Notes under the pieces: model-generated | What the model saw: only the letters and a program-made list of their open reading frames with translations | Told to the model about the DNA's origin: nothing | Database searches by the model: none | Source: Saprospiraceae bacterium | Lineage (GTDB): Bacteria; Bacteroidota; Bacteroidia; Chitinophagales; Saprospiraceae | Reading direction: 5' to 3' | Assembly (NCBI GenBank): GCA_016710585.1 | Contig: JADJVN010000047.1 | Location: 1-64,000 of the forward strand | Length of the DNA stretch: 64,000 bases | Made by a program: the position numbers and the translations under genes | Shown: positions 48,507-57,596 of the stretch, one piece after another | Position numbering within the stretch: the stretch's first letter is position 1 | How the letters are laid out: each line of letters begins with the position of its first letter

Positions 48507-49619
48507 CTATGCATTCATCACACTATAAATATGCCTAGCAGTATCATCCCAATTAAATTTAATGCGGTGATTTCTACCTGCAATGATCAGTGAATTTAAA
48601 TCTTGATTTTGCTCCATTGACATCATTGCAGCAGAAATTGAACTTGGCGTGTCAGGATTTATTTTGATAGCTGCATCACCTCCAACTTCTGGTAATGAAA
48701 ATCGATCCGAAACAATAAGTGGAATATCACAATTCAATGCTTCCAAAGCGGGAACACCAAAGCCTTCCAAAAAACTCGGACATACAGCACAAAATGCAGC
48801 AGCAGTGATTTTAGATAACTCATCCGAATTTAAATATTCCAGAAAATGAATATCTGACTTGTGTTTTGAATGCTGATATGCATCTTCTATTTCGGAAGTA
48901 TGCCAAGCTTTTCTACCGACTATAAGCAATTTTTTATCTGAGTTAGATTCAATTTTAAATTGATCGAATCCCAATATCAAATGCTTGACATTTTTTCTAG
49001 GATGTAATGCCCCTACAAATAAGAAATATGCTTTTCCAGAACTGTATGCATCTCGCAATTCTTGCTTTCTTTCACTATCCATTGGCTTGAATATTTCTTT
49101 GCATCCATTATAAGCTATACTTACCTTTTCATCATGAATTCCAAACTGATTCACGATATCTTTCTTTGTTGCATTAGATACAGAAAAAATATGCTCTGCC
49201 TTATGGATATATCTAGGTACAAACCATTTATAAAATCGGTACACCATCCAAGGAATTTGCTTTGGATAATGCATATAAGCTAAATCATGTACGACAATAT
49301 ATTGAGGCAGATTCAATGATAGTGAGCCATAACCATCTGGACTAAAAAAAACATCAGCCTTCCATTCCTCAATAATTCTCGGCAAGCTCCATTCAAACCA
49401 GAGATACCACAACAATGGATGTCTAGCAGGTGGGTTTACGATTCTTGCTTCGACATTCTTTCCAAATATAAATTGCGTGGAATATGGCCTATCAAATAAA
49501 AATAAAAATTGATCTTCAGGATGGTTTTCAACTATTCTTTTGAGGACTTCAAAGCTGTACCAGCCTATTCCTTCCAATTTATTTTCAATTAAAAATCTTG
49601 CGTTGACAGCTATCCTCAT
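48507..49619 (-). CDS. Glycosyltransferase family 4 (GT-B fold)
   Basis: 370 residues of the GT4 retaining glycosyltransferase family. N-terminal Rossmann half begins RIAVNARFLIENKLEGIGWY. The C-terminal half carries YFLFVGALHPRKNVKHLI (donor-binding start), the IHFLEYLNSDELSKIT segment, and the catalytic SFLEGFGVPALEALNCDIPLIVS with the E(x7)E motif, then LPEVGGDAAIKINPD. Likely adds a sugar from a nucleotide-sugar donor to a glycan or lipid carrier at the cytoplasmic face. Acceptor unknown. Has its own promoter box, though the DUF4230-DUF3108-flippase genes lie upstream on the same strand. Confidence 0.93.
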   Translation of the reverse strand: MRIAVNARFLIENKLEGIGWYSFEVLKRIVENHPEDQFLFLFDRPYSTQFIFGKNVEARIVNPPARHPLLWYLWFEWSLPRIIEEWKADVFFSPDGYGSLSLNLPQYIVVHDLAYMHYPKQIPWMVYRFYKWFVPRYIHKAEHIFSVSNATKKDIVNQFGIHDEKVSIAYNGCKEIFKPMDSERKQELRDAYSSGKAYFLFVGALHPRKNVKHLILGFDQFKIESNSDKKLLIVGRKAWHTSEIEDAYQHSKHKSDIHFLEYLNSDELSKITAAAFCAVCPSFLEGFGVPALEALNCDIPLIVSDRFSLPEVGGDAAIKINPDTPSSISAAMMSMEQNQDLNSLIIAGRNHRIKFNWDDTARHIYSVMNA

Positions 49620-49636
49620 GATTTTCCTTGAGCAGG

Positions 49637-49644
49637 CAAAAATA
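49637..49644 (-). promoter_or_regulatory. -7 promoter box TATTTTTG of the glycosyltransferase gene
   Basis: Exact TAnnTTTG match on the minus strand; its last base is 18 bases upstream of the ATG at 49619. A TTTG reads 16 bases further upstream (49661-49664). Confidence 0.6.
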
Positions 49645-49684
49645 GCAATTATTTTGGAACCAAATGTTTATTTAAACAGTTGGC

Positions 49685-50290
49685 TCATTTTTTAATCTCC
49701 TTATATGAATCTGAATTTATCTTAGGGCTTAAGATTAACTTATAGCCCATTTGTTCTGCCATTATTTGTAGTCCTTTAAACAATTCTATCCTTCGCTCTT
49801 CTGCTCGATTCAAGATACCAGCTTGGATAGCTTTGTCAGTTACTTTCTGCTTTGCATCAGCTTGAAGTGCGGTGAGCTCTTCAGGGGTAAAATAATTAAA
49901 TGTTCCCTGTTGTAAATCATAATAATCCAATACATGATCTATGGATAAAATTTTTGGACTAGGATTATAAATGATGTGTATGGTTCTATCTTTTTCTGAA
50001 ATAGAGATTGCACTTGTATCTAGATCCAAACCTGCTAGTACTTTAGCTTGAAGCCTGATAATAGCTGTTTTCCGAAAAGGACTTAAATCAAACCATTGAA
50101 AATCCTTATGATGATATATCTCAGATATATTTGCTTCGACAGTAGCTATCTTTAAAATATCTTTAATTTTTTCTAATACGACAGCGCTATCTACTTTCGT
50201 TTTAATCTTAGATTCTGCATATCGTATTCCAAAAAAAAATCCTAGCACAAAACTTAGCAATACCAATAAGGCAATGAGGTATTTTGTCAT
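49685..50290 (-). CDS. DUF4230 domain-containing membrane-anchored protein
   Basis: 201 residues. One N-terminal transmembrane helix (KYLIALLVLLSFVLGFFFGI) followed by a DUF4230 domain: VLEKIKDILKIATVEANISE, FRKTAIIRLQAKVLAGLDLD, IIYNPSPKILSIDHVLDYYD and a C-terminal helix with ERRIELFKGLQIMAEQMGYK. Such proteins are widespread in Bacteroidota and Firmicutes with no assigned function. The domain probably faces the periplasm. Two bases separate it from the DUF3108 gene upstream, so the two are cotranscribed. Confidence 0.88.
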   Translation of the reverse strand: MTKYLIALLVLLSFVLGFFFGIRYAESKIKTKVDSAVVLEKIKDILKIATVEANISEIYHHKDFQWFDLSPFRKTAIIRLQAKVLAGLDLDTSAISISEKDRTIHIIYNPSPKILSIDHVLDYYDLQQGTFNYFTPEELTALQADAKQKVTDKAIQAGILNRAEERRIELFKGLQIMAEQMGYKLILSPKINSDSYKEIKK

Positions 50291-50292
50291 GT

Positions 50293-51093
50293 TTATATTT
50301 TTGAACTCAGCGGAAATTTTAAATTTTGTTGACTTTTAAGGACCGCTTTTACTGATCCTACAGATAATGGAGATTCTATTAATACTGGCAGATTATTTGA
50401 GTCATCTCCAATAAATATACTCATCATTGCATCTTCCTTAAACACATGACCACTTACAGCAGAAGCTTTACAATTTAAGACATTGAATTTTCCCATCTCT
50501 TTTACAGAAAATTTCTTTTCATCTTTAAGGTAATTTAAAGCAAGTTCATATTTCTCATGATCCAATAATATATTGAAAGGAATTTTTTTCTGAGCTTTAA
50601 ACTGTTGAGATTTCAAATTTCGAAGCAAGTACATTACAGATACCATATCATACATAGGACCATTGAATTGAATTTCTTTTTTTGTCAAATTATTTAAAGT
50701 CTTACCTGTATAAGAATTTGCCTTTCCTCCTGCTTGATCAAAAACTATTTTTTCATAATGTTTATAAGTTCCTTGATTGATATCTCGAATATAAAGTCTA
50801 GGCAATAATGTCTCCTTGTTGATATAACTATGATATTTATCTCTCACCCGATAGAACCATTCATATGATGAATAGGTAACCCCTGTGACTTCTATATGAT
50901 ACTCTTCTCCCTCATCTTTAACTTCGAAGGTCACCTCTCCAGCTGACAGCCAAACAAAATTCCAGTTATAAAATAATTTATATACGATTTTTTCTCCTGC
51001 TTGAAAATTCGTCTGATTGCCTTTCTCATCACTAGGAGCAAAAGCACTCATTACAATGATTAAAAATAAACCGGCAATTGATAATTTTTTCAT
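50293..51093 (-). CDS. DUF3108 domain-containing secreted protein
   Basis: 266 residues. Signal peptide MKKLSIAGLFLIIVMSAFA. The DUF3108 domain follows: NFQAGEKIVYKLFYNWNFVWLS (GExLxYxxxYxxxxxG pattern), AGEVTFEVKDEG, YSSYEWFYRVRDKYHSYIN, LPRLYIRDINQGTYKHYEK and a C-terminal DDSNNLPVLIESPLSVGSVKA. The fold is a lipocalin-like/LolA-like beta barrel in periplasmic proteins; function is not established. Lies in a minus-strand row: flippase-like protein, 22 bp, this gene, 2 bp, DUF4230. Confidence 0.9.
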   Translation of the reverse strand: MKKLSIAGLFLIIVMSAFAPSDEKGNQTNFQAGEKIVYKLFYNWNFVWLSAGEVTFEVKDEGEEYHIEVTGVTYSSYEWFYRVRDKYHSYINKETLLPRLYIRDINQGTYKHYEKIVFDQAGGKANSYTGKTLNNLTKKEIQFNGPMYDMVSVMYLLRNLKSQQFKAQKKIPFNILLDHEKYELALNYLKDEKKFSVKEMGKFNVLNCKASAVSGHVFKEDAMMSIFIGDDSNNLPVLIESPLSVGSVKAVLKSQQNLKFPLSSKI

Positions 51094-51115
51094 TTTCTAT
51101 ATTTTATAATTTGAC

Positions 51116-52084
51116 TTAGGTTTTAATCTTTAAGTTTAAAAAATAAGATGAGTCTCTAATTAAATAATAAAATCCAATAATTGTTGGAATCGCAATATTA
51201 ATCCAAAACAAAGTCCAAGAAATACCCATTGCATTATCCTTTGGCAATGAAAAATAAGACAAAATTAAAGCCAAAATCCCACCACGCGCCAAGGCATTTA
51301 TTGAACTGGGCAAGTATAAGATACTTTGCAATAAATATATTATACAAACGACACTTATCATCAAGCTAATATCTAATTTCTCAAATAAATATAACAAAAT
51401 TACAAATTGAAATACATACACGGTATACCTAATGATACTTATACCAAATAAAATCAAAATCTCGACAGTGCTAAATTCATTGAATTTTAGACTTTGCTTC
51501 ATCCAATAAGTCTCAACTTTGCTTTTCATCCATTGGCTGAGTTTAGGAAAATACTTAAGCATTAATCCAAACAATAACAATAAAACCAATAAAGAAACTA
51601 TAGCCATTATCCTGACATTTTGAAGTCTTGTGTCTTGAATATCCATCATTAATGATTGTAGAAAATACAATCCAAATGAAATACTTACCACCGATTGTAC
51701 AAATGAACTCAGTAAACTGATTTGAGCCATTAGAAGGGCTTTGTCTCTATTTTGCTGCACCGATCTTCCCACAATCGTGCCTAGTCCGAACGGAATAAAA
51801 AAACTAAAACTCATTCCTTTGCATACTGCTGTTATTGATTCCCCAAAGCCAATCTTATTTTTTGACAAAAACTGAATTTTTATTGCCTCTAATGACCAAT
51901 TCAATGGCATCAAGAATAAACAGACATAAAGTTCAAAACGCCAAAGTTTGCCACTTGAATAAATTTGAGTAAAAAAATCAACACTGCCTACAATAATCCA
52001 TCCCAAACTGGCTGCGCCTAGTCCGAAATAAAGATACTTGATCAAATGTTGATATTTTTTCATAAGAATTGGATATTTAGACAA
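51116..52084 (-). CDS. Lysylphosphatidylglycerol-synthase-type (UPF0104) multi-pass membrane protein
   Basis: 322 residues with about eight transmembrane helices, matching the membrane part of MprF/UPF0104 proteins that flip or handle lipids. Recognisable points are GFGESITAVCKGMSFSFFIP with GLGTIVGRSVQQ, a long central helix block, and LPSSINALARGGILALILSY near residue 255. No lysyltransferase domain is attached. The ATG at 52084 and one seven codons later (52063) are both possible. Divergent from ruvC, whose start lies 52 bases away. The lipid substrate is unknown. Confidence 0.85.
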   Translation of the reverse strand: MSKYPILMKKYQHLIKYLYFGLGAASLGWIIVGSVDFFTQIYSSGKLWRFELYVCLFLMPLNWSLEAIKIQFLSKNKIGFGESITAVCKGMSFSFFIPFGLGTIVGRSVQQNRDKALLMAQISLLSSFVQSVVSISFGLYFLQSLMMDIQDTRLQNVRIMAIVSLLVLLLLFGLMLKYFPKLSQWMKSKVETYWMKQSLKFNEFSTVEILILFGISIIRYTVYVFQFVILLYLFEKLDISLMISVVCIIYLLQSILYLPSSINALARGGILALILSYFSLPKDNAMGISWTLFWINIAIPTIIGFYYLIRDSSYFLNLKIKT

Positions 52085-52135
52085 AAGTTCTTTGATCTTT
52101 GCACTTATGGATTTGTTAAAACATTCTATAAAATT

Positions 52136-52699
52136 ATGAAGTTGCGCAAAGATCGCATTCTTGGCGTGGATCCTGGAACAAATATTTTAGGTTTTGGCAT
52201 TATTGAGATTAAAGATGGTTTGCCTATAGTCTTGGATGCTAATGTTTTAAATCTTAAAGAAGAAATTGATCAACAATCTAAGCTAAGAGAAATTTTTTTG
52301 CGGATTCAAGAAATCATTGAAGCTTATTCTACTGGTATAATGGCAGTAGAAGCTCCATTTTATGCAAAGAATCCCCAATCTATGTTGAAGCTGGGAAGAG
52401 CCCAAGGGGTTGCTATCGCTGCAGCTATGGTCATGGGCCTTGATATTCAAGAATTTAGCCCTAAAAAAATAAAAAAATCCATCACTGGAAATGGAAATGC
52501 TAGTAAAGAGCAGGTCAATTTGATGATTCAATCAACTTTAAAATATCAATTTCAAACAAAATATCTCGACGCCTCCGACGCACTCGCCACAGCACTCTGT
52601 GCCTTCTATCAAAACCAAAACCCCATTGCTGACTTAAATTCAAAGGGTGGATGGGAAAAATTTATAAAGCAAAATCAAGATAGGATAATAAAATATTGA
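52136..52699 (+). CDS. ruvC: Crossover junction endodeoxyribonuclease RuvC
   Basis: Resolves Holliday junctions made by RecA/RuvAB. 187 residues from the ATG at 52136, the start that places ILGVDPGTNILGFGIIE with the first catalytic Asp in the family position; the open frame extends 30 codons further upstream but into the divergent gene. Other metal ligands: MAVEAPFYAKNP (Glu) and YLDASDALATALCA (two Asp). Followed by a bidirectional terminator shared with tRNA-Phe. Confidence 0.96.
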   Translation: MKLRKDRILGVDPGTNILGFGIIEIKDGLPIVLDANVLNLKEEIDQQSKLREIFLRIQEIIEAYSTGIMAVEAPFYAKNPQSMLKLGRAQGVAIAAAMVMGLDIQEFSPKKIKKSITGNGNASKEQVNLMIQSTLKYQFQTKYLDASDALATALCAFYQNQNPIADLNSKGGWEKFIKQNQDRIIKY

Positions 52700-52756
52700 A
52701 AACGGTCTAGAAAGAAGTAAAAAGTATTGCAATCTACTTTCAAGTTTCATTAAAAT

Positions 52757-52796
52757 TAAAAACCCTTGTAAATGAAATACTTACAAGGGTTTTTTC
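52757..52796. terminator. Bidirectional rho-independent terminator (ruvC / tRNA-Phe)
   Basis: Arms cccttgtaa (52763-52771) and ttacaaggg (52781-52789), preceded by an A-run and followed by six T on the plus strand. Read in reverse, the stem is followed by T-rich sequence too, so it can serve ruvC and the convergent tRNA. Confidence 0.88.
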
Positions 52797-52798
52797 TG

Positions 52799-52871
52799 TG
52801 GTACCTCCAGGAATCGAACCAGGGACACATGGATTTTCAGTCCATTGCTCTACCAACTGAGCTAAGGTACC
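52799..52871 (-). tRNA. tRNA-Phe (anticodon GAA)
   Basis: 73 nucleotides on the minus strand. The acceptor arms ggtacc (5') and ggtacc (3') pair. The D-arm has agctcagttggtagagc, the anticodon stem-loop is atgga-ctGAAaa-tccat, and the T-arm contains ggttcgattcc. Discriminator base A; the 3' CCA is not encoded. Confidence 0.97.
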
Positions 52872-52910
52872 ATCTTCGATAAATGATTGAGATTTATCAA
52901 AATTGGAGTG

Positions 52911-52918
52911 CAAATATA
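52911..52918 (-). promoter_or_regulatory. -7 promoter box TATATTTG of tRNA-Phe
   Basis: Exact TAnnTTTG match on the minus strand, 40 bases upstream of the mature tRNA 5' end, leaving room for a leader removed by RNase P. Confidence 0.55.
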
Positions 52919-52964
52919 AAATTTTTCTAAATACTTTTATCTGGAATATTAATTTTATGGCATT

Positions 52965-53696
52965 ATGGCTGGAAAGATTCTTATTCTCCCTTTTCTTTTA
53001 ATATCTATTGGATTGATTTCGTGGGATTTATACACTGGGGATTCTCACATAATTCTTATAATAATTAGTTGCATTTTAACAGTTGCAGCAGTGACATTGA
53101 GACATTGGGTAGATGAAAAATGGTATGCTGCCAATAAAATTGAATTGGGAGAATACGAAACAAAGTGGTTAGAGAAGTATTTTCCATATTATAGCCGAAT
53201 TTCAGAAAGCGCAAAATCTGAGTTTAGGACCGCTCTCGCTAAAGAAATTTATCTAAAAGAATTCATTCCAATGGGCATAGAATCCGTCCCAGAAGAGATT
53301 AAAATCATGGCACTAGCTCCCGCCATTCAAATGGGCTTACATCAATCAAACAAAATCATGAGACATTATAATAGAATTGTATACTACATTCACCCCTTCA
53401 TCACGCCAAATCTCCAAAAAGTCCATATCTCCGAAACAGATCATGAAGACGGCGTATTAATTTTTTCAATAGAACTACTACAAGCTGCCTATCTAAATCC
53501 TCAAAAATATTTCAACTCTGCACTTTATGAGTGGTCATTAATTGCTTTGGAAAATGAATTCGAGAAACAAGAAGTAAAATTGCTCTCTAAGATAGAAATT
53601 GAATCTTCAATAAATCAAAGTATTGGCACTCTCAGCGATTTTCTTGGAAAAACAGCAGACCCAAAGGTATTGTCTAAATGTATCCAGTCAATGTAA
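52965..53696 (+). CDS. MtfA-like protein without the zinc-binding HExxH
   Basis: 243 residues. Two N-terminal transmembrane helices (residues ~5-22 and ~28-45), then a domain resembling the zinc peptidase/Mlc-titration factor MtfA: WLEKYFPYYSRISESAKSEF, the F-x-G-like EFIPMGIESVPEEIKIMALA, YYIHPFITP (consensus IYP.F) and a late ISETDHEDGVLIFSIELL. In MtfA the next helix carries HEFAH; here it reads YEWSLIALE (residues 188-196), so both zinc His are lost and only the Glu remains. I infer a non-catalytic relative with a structural or regulatory role. Confidence in the family link is moderate because the match is by pattern only. Confidence 0.65.
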   Translation: MAGKILILPFLLISIGLISWDLYTGDSHIILIIISCILTVAAVTLRHWVDEKWYAANKIELGEYETKWLEKYFPYYSRISESAKSEFRTALAKEIYLKEFIPMGIESVPEEIKIMALAPAIQMGLHQSNKIMRHYNRIVYYIHPFITPNLQKVHISETDHEDGVLIFSIELLQAAYLNPQKYFNSALYEWSLIALENEFEKQEVKLLSKIEIESSINQSIGTLSDFLGKTADPKVLSKCIQSM

Positions 53697-53734
53697 TCAT
53701 TGATATATACAATAGTGACCATCAATTTTTATGA

Positions 53735-54367
53735 TCAAAAGAATGGATTTGTCATCTTCTCGAGACCTATTTGTGTGATATTTCCATGTCCAGAATATAC
53801 ATTGGTTGCTGCAGGTAAAGTGAAGAGTTGTTGCTGTATTGAATTCAACAACTGTTGGTGATTTCCCCCTGGCAAATCAGTTCTTCCTATACTGCCTTCA
53901 AACAAGACATCGCCAGAAAAAATAATACTATTCTCAGCATTGTAAAAACAAATACTTCCTGGACTATGGCCCGGAGTAAATAAAACTTTAAACTGAATAC
54001 TGCCAACATTCAATACTTCATCAAGAGTGATAAATTCTCCAGCTTCAGGCATCGTCATTGGTGGCATACCATACTTAATAGCTATCCCTGGTGCAAAATC
54101 GTATAATGTCTTCTCCAAGTGGTAAAATCGTGGAGCCAAGCCATAATGATTAAATATAAAATTGCAGCCAAACACATGATCAATATGAGCATGAGTAAGT
54201 AAATGGTGTTTCAAATCTATATTTTCTTTACTTATAAATTCCACAAGCTGATTTTCTTCATCAAAATTGCTACAACCTGGGTCTATTATTGCTCCTATAT
54301 TCGCTTCATCCCAAATCAAATAAGTATTTTCAGAAAATGCATTAAATCGAAAAGTCTTAATATTCAT
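53735..54367 (-). CDS. MBL-fold metallo-hydrolase (glyoxalase II-like)
   Basis: 210 residues from the ATG at 54367; an upstream in-frame ATG at 54403 adds 12 unrelated residues and the family normally begins close to FRFNAFSENTYLIWD. Metal ligands are all visible: THAHIDHVFG (HxHxDH), FTPGHSPGS (His), FSGDVLFEGSIGRTD (Asp) and VYSGHGNITQIG (His). Small stand-alone members hydrolyse thioesters such as lactoylglutathione or bacillithiol/persulfide conjugates; the exact substrate is open. Cytoplasmic. Divergent from the TolB-like envelope gene. Confidence 0.93.
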   Translation of the reverse strand: MNIKTFRFNAFSENTYLIWDEANIGAIIDPGCSNFDEENQLVEFISKENIDLKHHLLTHAHIDHVFGCNFIFNHYGLAPRFYHLEKTLYDFAPGIAIKYGMPPMTMPEAGEFITLDEVLNVGSIQFKVLFTPGHSPGSICFYNAENSIIFSGDVLFEGSIGRTDLPGGNHQQLLNSIQQQLFTLPAATNVYSGHGNITQIGLEKMTNPFF

Positions 54368-54432
54368 CACAAAAAAACAAGGATTCCCAAAATATGTTCT
54401 CAATGCTATCCTACAATTAGGAAGATTTTCGT

Positions 54433-54440
54433 TACCTTTG
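54433..54440 (+). promoter_or_regulatory. -7 box TACCTTTG just before the TolB-like gene
   Basis: Exact TAnnTTTG match ending four bases before the ATG at 54445, as for kdsD. If used, the message would be leaderless. Confidence 0.45.
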
Positions 54441-54444
54441 ATGT

Positions 54445-57400
54445 ATGCGGTATTTCATTCTATTCATACTTTTATCGCCCATCTTGTTACTAGCACAAAA
54501 TGCACAAGAAGTGTATGGTAAAAATAAAGTACAATATAATAGAGATCAACAAGATTGGTGGATATATGAAACTAGCAATTTTGTTTTTTATTGGTATGGA
54601 AGAAGTAAAAATGATGCTCAGTTTTGCATCGAAATTTCAGAAACCATAAATACTGAAATTCAATCACTTTTTGAATATCATCTCAAGGATAAAATCGAAA
54701 TAATAGTCTATGCAGATCATTCAGACGCAATGCAATCCAACCTCGCCATTTTAGAAAATATTTCAATAAGAGAATGGGATCAAGAGCCTAAAGTAAAAGA
54801 TCAAACAATCAGAATTTTTTTTTGATGGTGCACATACAGAATTTGCCAATGAACTAAAAAGAGGAATTATAAAAGTTTACTTTAATTCCATGTTCTCAGG
54901 TTCAAGTTTCCAACAAGTGGTTCAAAAAATAATTTCTTATAGATTACCTGATTGGTTTGAGAATGGATTGATCAATTATTTAGCTGAAGGCTGGACTAGA
55001 CATGATCTATATGAACTCAATTATTTCTGGGATAAAAATAAAAAATTTAAATCCTTCTCCAAAAATCATCCCGATCTTGCTGGTAAATCTTTTTGGAACT
55101 TTATATCTACCAACTTTGGGAAAAAAAGTATTTCAGATTTTCTGTATTTATCTAGAATAAATAAAGATATCAATAGAGCTTCCAAAATCGTTTTTCAGAC
55201 TCAGTTCGCCTCATTAGAAAATTCATGGAAAACATTTTATACCAAAGAATTTGAAAATGCCCAATTGGAAAATAATAATAATTCTATCCTACTAAGATTA
55301 AAAAAATATGAAACAATAAATTCCGTTCAGCAAAGTCAGTTTTTTAATAAAACAATAATGACTACAAACCAACTGGGCAGAATGAGACTAAGGGTCTTTG
55401 ATGATTCAATGACTCATTCGAAAATTCGTTTTCATCATGGAACAAAAACAAGGTTCATTAGACCAAATAGTTATTACCCGATTTATATAGAAAATCCTAA
55501 AGCAGATATTTACGGAGTCATCTATGAAAGTAGAAATAGAATATATTGTAAGTTTTATGGGAAGGAATCTAAAATGGAAATATTTAAATTTCCTGAAGAA
55601 ATACAACAAATCTATTCAGCAAAATATTGGAAAGATAATGAAATAATATTTTCCGCCAAAGGCAATGGTTTTGTAGATATCTACACAATACAATTAAAGA
55701 CAAGGGCTCTCAAAAAAATTACAAATGATATTTATGATGATTTGAGAATAGAAATAGATCAGGATAACAATCTTTACTTTAATTCCAATCGAGATACTGG
55801 CATCATCTTATCCAATAAACTCGAGAATATTTTTCCTACAAAAAATTTAAAATTATATCAACTGAAACTTGATAAAAACGACATCAATATAAATAGTATT
55901 AGTTCTGAAGGAAACTTACTTCAATTTAGTTTAATAAACCCTAATAATAATATTCAATTGTCCTCAATTATGGGCAATAAAATCACTCGCGTCACTAATC
56001 AAACAAATAAGTATCAAATAAAGAATTTTTCAAAAGATAATTTCTATTATTATAAGTCAAATCAGCTATTTCAGATTTACAAAAATCCTAAAGGACGCTA
56101 TTTTTTTAATAAAAATTTGAATGCACAATATCAAGCAATAGATACTATCTCTCATCTAACAAATGAAGCAACACTTGCTTTGGATTCATCTTCAAATAAA
56201 ATTAAAATCACACAAGAGAAATTTTATTCCAAATTTGGCTCTTCTTCAATAAAGGATAAAGTTTTAGATGAGATCTACAGCTCAAAATCTAAAATTATTC
56301 CTGCTCAGAAATTTGAAAATCTGCAATCTGTTGAGACAATTTATCCAGATCTACATCAATACAATTCTAGTTTGACTATCGCCTATAGAGATCGATTTAA
56401 ACTTGAAGAAATCACCTATGATGTTAATAATGATATTTTGTTTAGTGGTTTAAATACTTATTCTGGTTTTCAAAAAGATTATAATACACCCACGACAGGG
56501 TTATTATTTAAAACCAGAGTTAAAGAGAATTTTGAGAATTACTGGATAGAGTGTGGACTTAGAGTGCCTTTTGATTTTAAAGGATCAGAAGCATTTTTAC
56601 TTTTTGAGAATAATAAAAGAAAACTAGATCATAGTTTTGGATTGTATAGAAAATATAACAAGGAGAATATCCCTTCAAATAAATTATTGGCCACCAATAC
56701 TTTTATTGCAAATTATCAATTGAAATATCCTCTGGATCATTATAAAAGTTTAAGACTGAATAATACAATTAGAAATGATCACAGCTTTTTATTACTTACT
56801 GAAAAATCACTTATCGATACCATTGGAACATACCATCAGAGGATAGGAACAAGGATTGAATACGTGTTTGACAATTTATTCAATTATTCCATAAATATAA
56901 ATGATGGATGGCAGTCAAAGTTATTCTTTGAGATATCAAAGCGAATTAATATCAATGATAATTTCAAAAACTTTTCGTTGAATGATGGATACCTCATTTT
57001 GTTAGGCCTCGACTCAAGATACCATAAAAATATTTTCAAAAGATCATCTTGGTCTTCAAGATTCTACATTTCTTCTTCAGTGGGTAAAGAAAAAATATTG
57101 TATTCTCTAGGAGCAACAGAGAATTGGCTTTTTCCAAAATATAGTCAAGCTGCCAATCAATCACTGGAAGAAAACTATGCTTATCATGCTTTAGCTACAG
57201 AAGTGAGAGGACATTTCATTGGGAGCAGAAAAGGGACTTCAGTAGCTGGATTAAGTACCGAATTACGCATTCCGTTTTTACAATACCTTTTGAATTCGAG
57301 TTGGAAAAACAGTTTTTTTAGAAATTTACAATTAGTGGGATTTTTTGATGCTGGAATGACGTGGAATGGTGTGCTACCTAAATGGAAACAAATAGGAACG

Positions 57401-57595
57401 CAGGTCCATCGCGCTGAAAATAACTCTGTAAAAATTGAATTGAACTATCCTATCTATCCCGTTATAGCTGGTAATGGATTTGGAATACGTGGTGCACTGT
57501 TTGGTTATTTTCTTCGATTTGATTATGCATGGCAAGTAGACGATAGAGGATGGCATAATCCAGCGAGTCATCTCAGTTTAGGACTAGACTTTTAA
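54445..57595 (+). pseudogene. TolB/BamA-like envelope protein, frameshifted at a run of nine T
   Basis: The first frame (54445-54825) encodes a signal peptide (MRYFILFILLSPILLLA) and VYGKNKVQYNRDQQDWWIYE, the start of a Bacteroidota envelope family of ~1050 residues with a peptidase-MA-like N-terminal part, a TolB-like beta-propeller and a BamA-like barrel end. It stops within agaa-T9-gatgg (T-run 54815-54823). Dropping one T lets IRIFFDGAHTEFANELKRG run straight into the second frame, which continues with LPDWFENGLINYLAEGW and ends in aromatic barrel-like strands (GYFLRFDYAWQV ... LSLGLDF). The full span is 3151 bases, exactly one more than 1050 codons. Causes could be a real frameshift, slippage on the T-run restoring some full-length protein, or a homopolymer error. 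Followed after 1 bp by the UbiA-like gene. Confidence 0.85.
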
Positions 57596-57596
57596 T

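Noticed and set aside
52046..52135. 30-codon upstream extension of ruvC
   Set aside because: It overlaps the divergent membrane-protein gene, and the conserved RuvC N-terminus starts at 52136.
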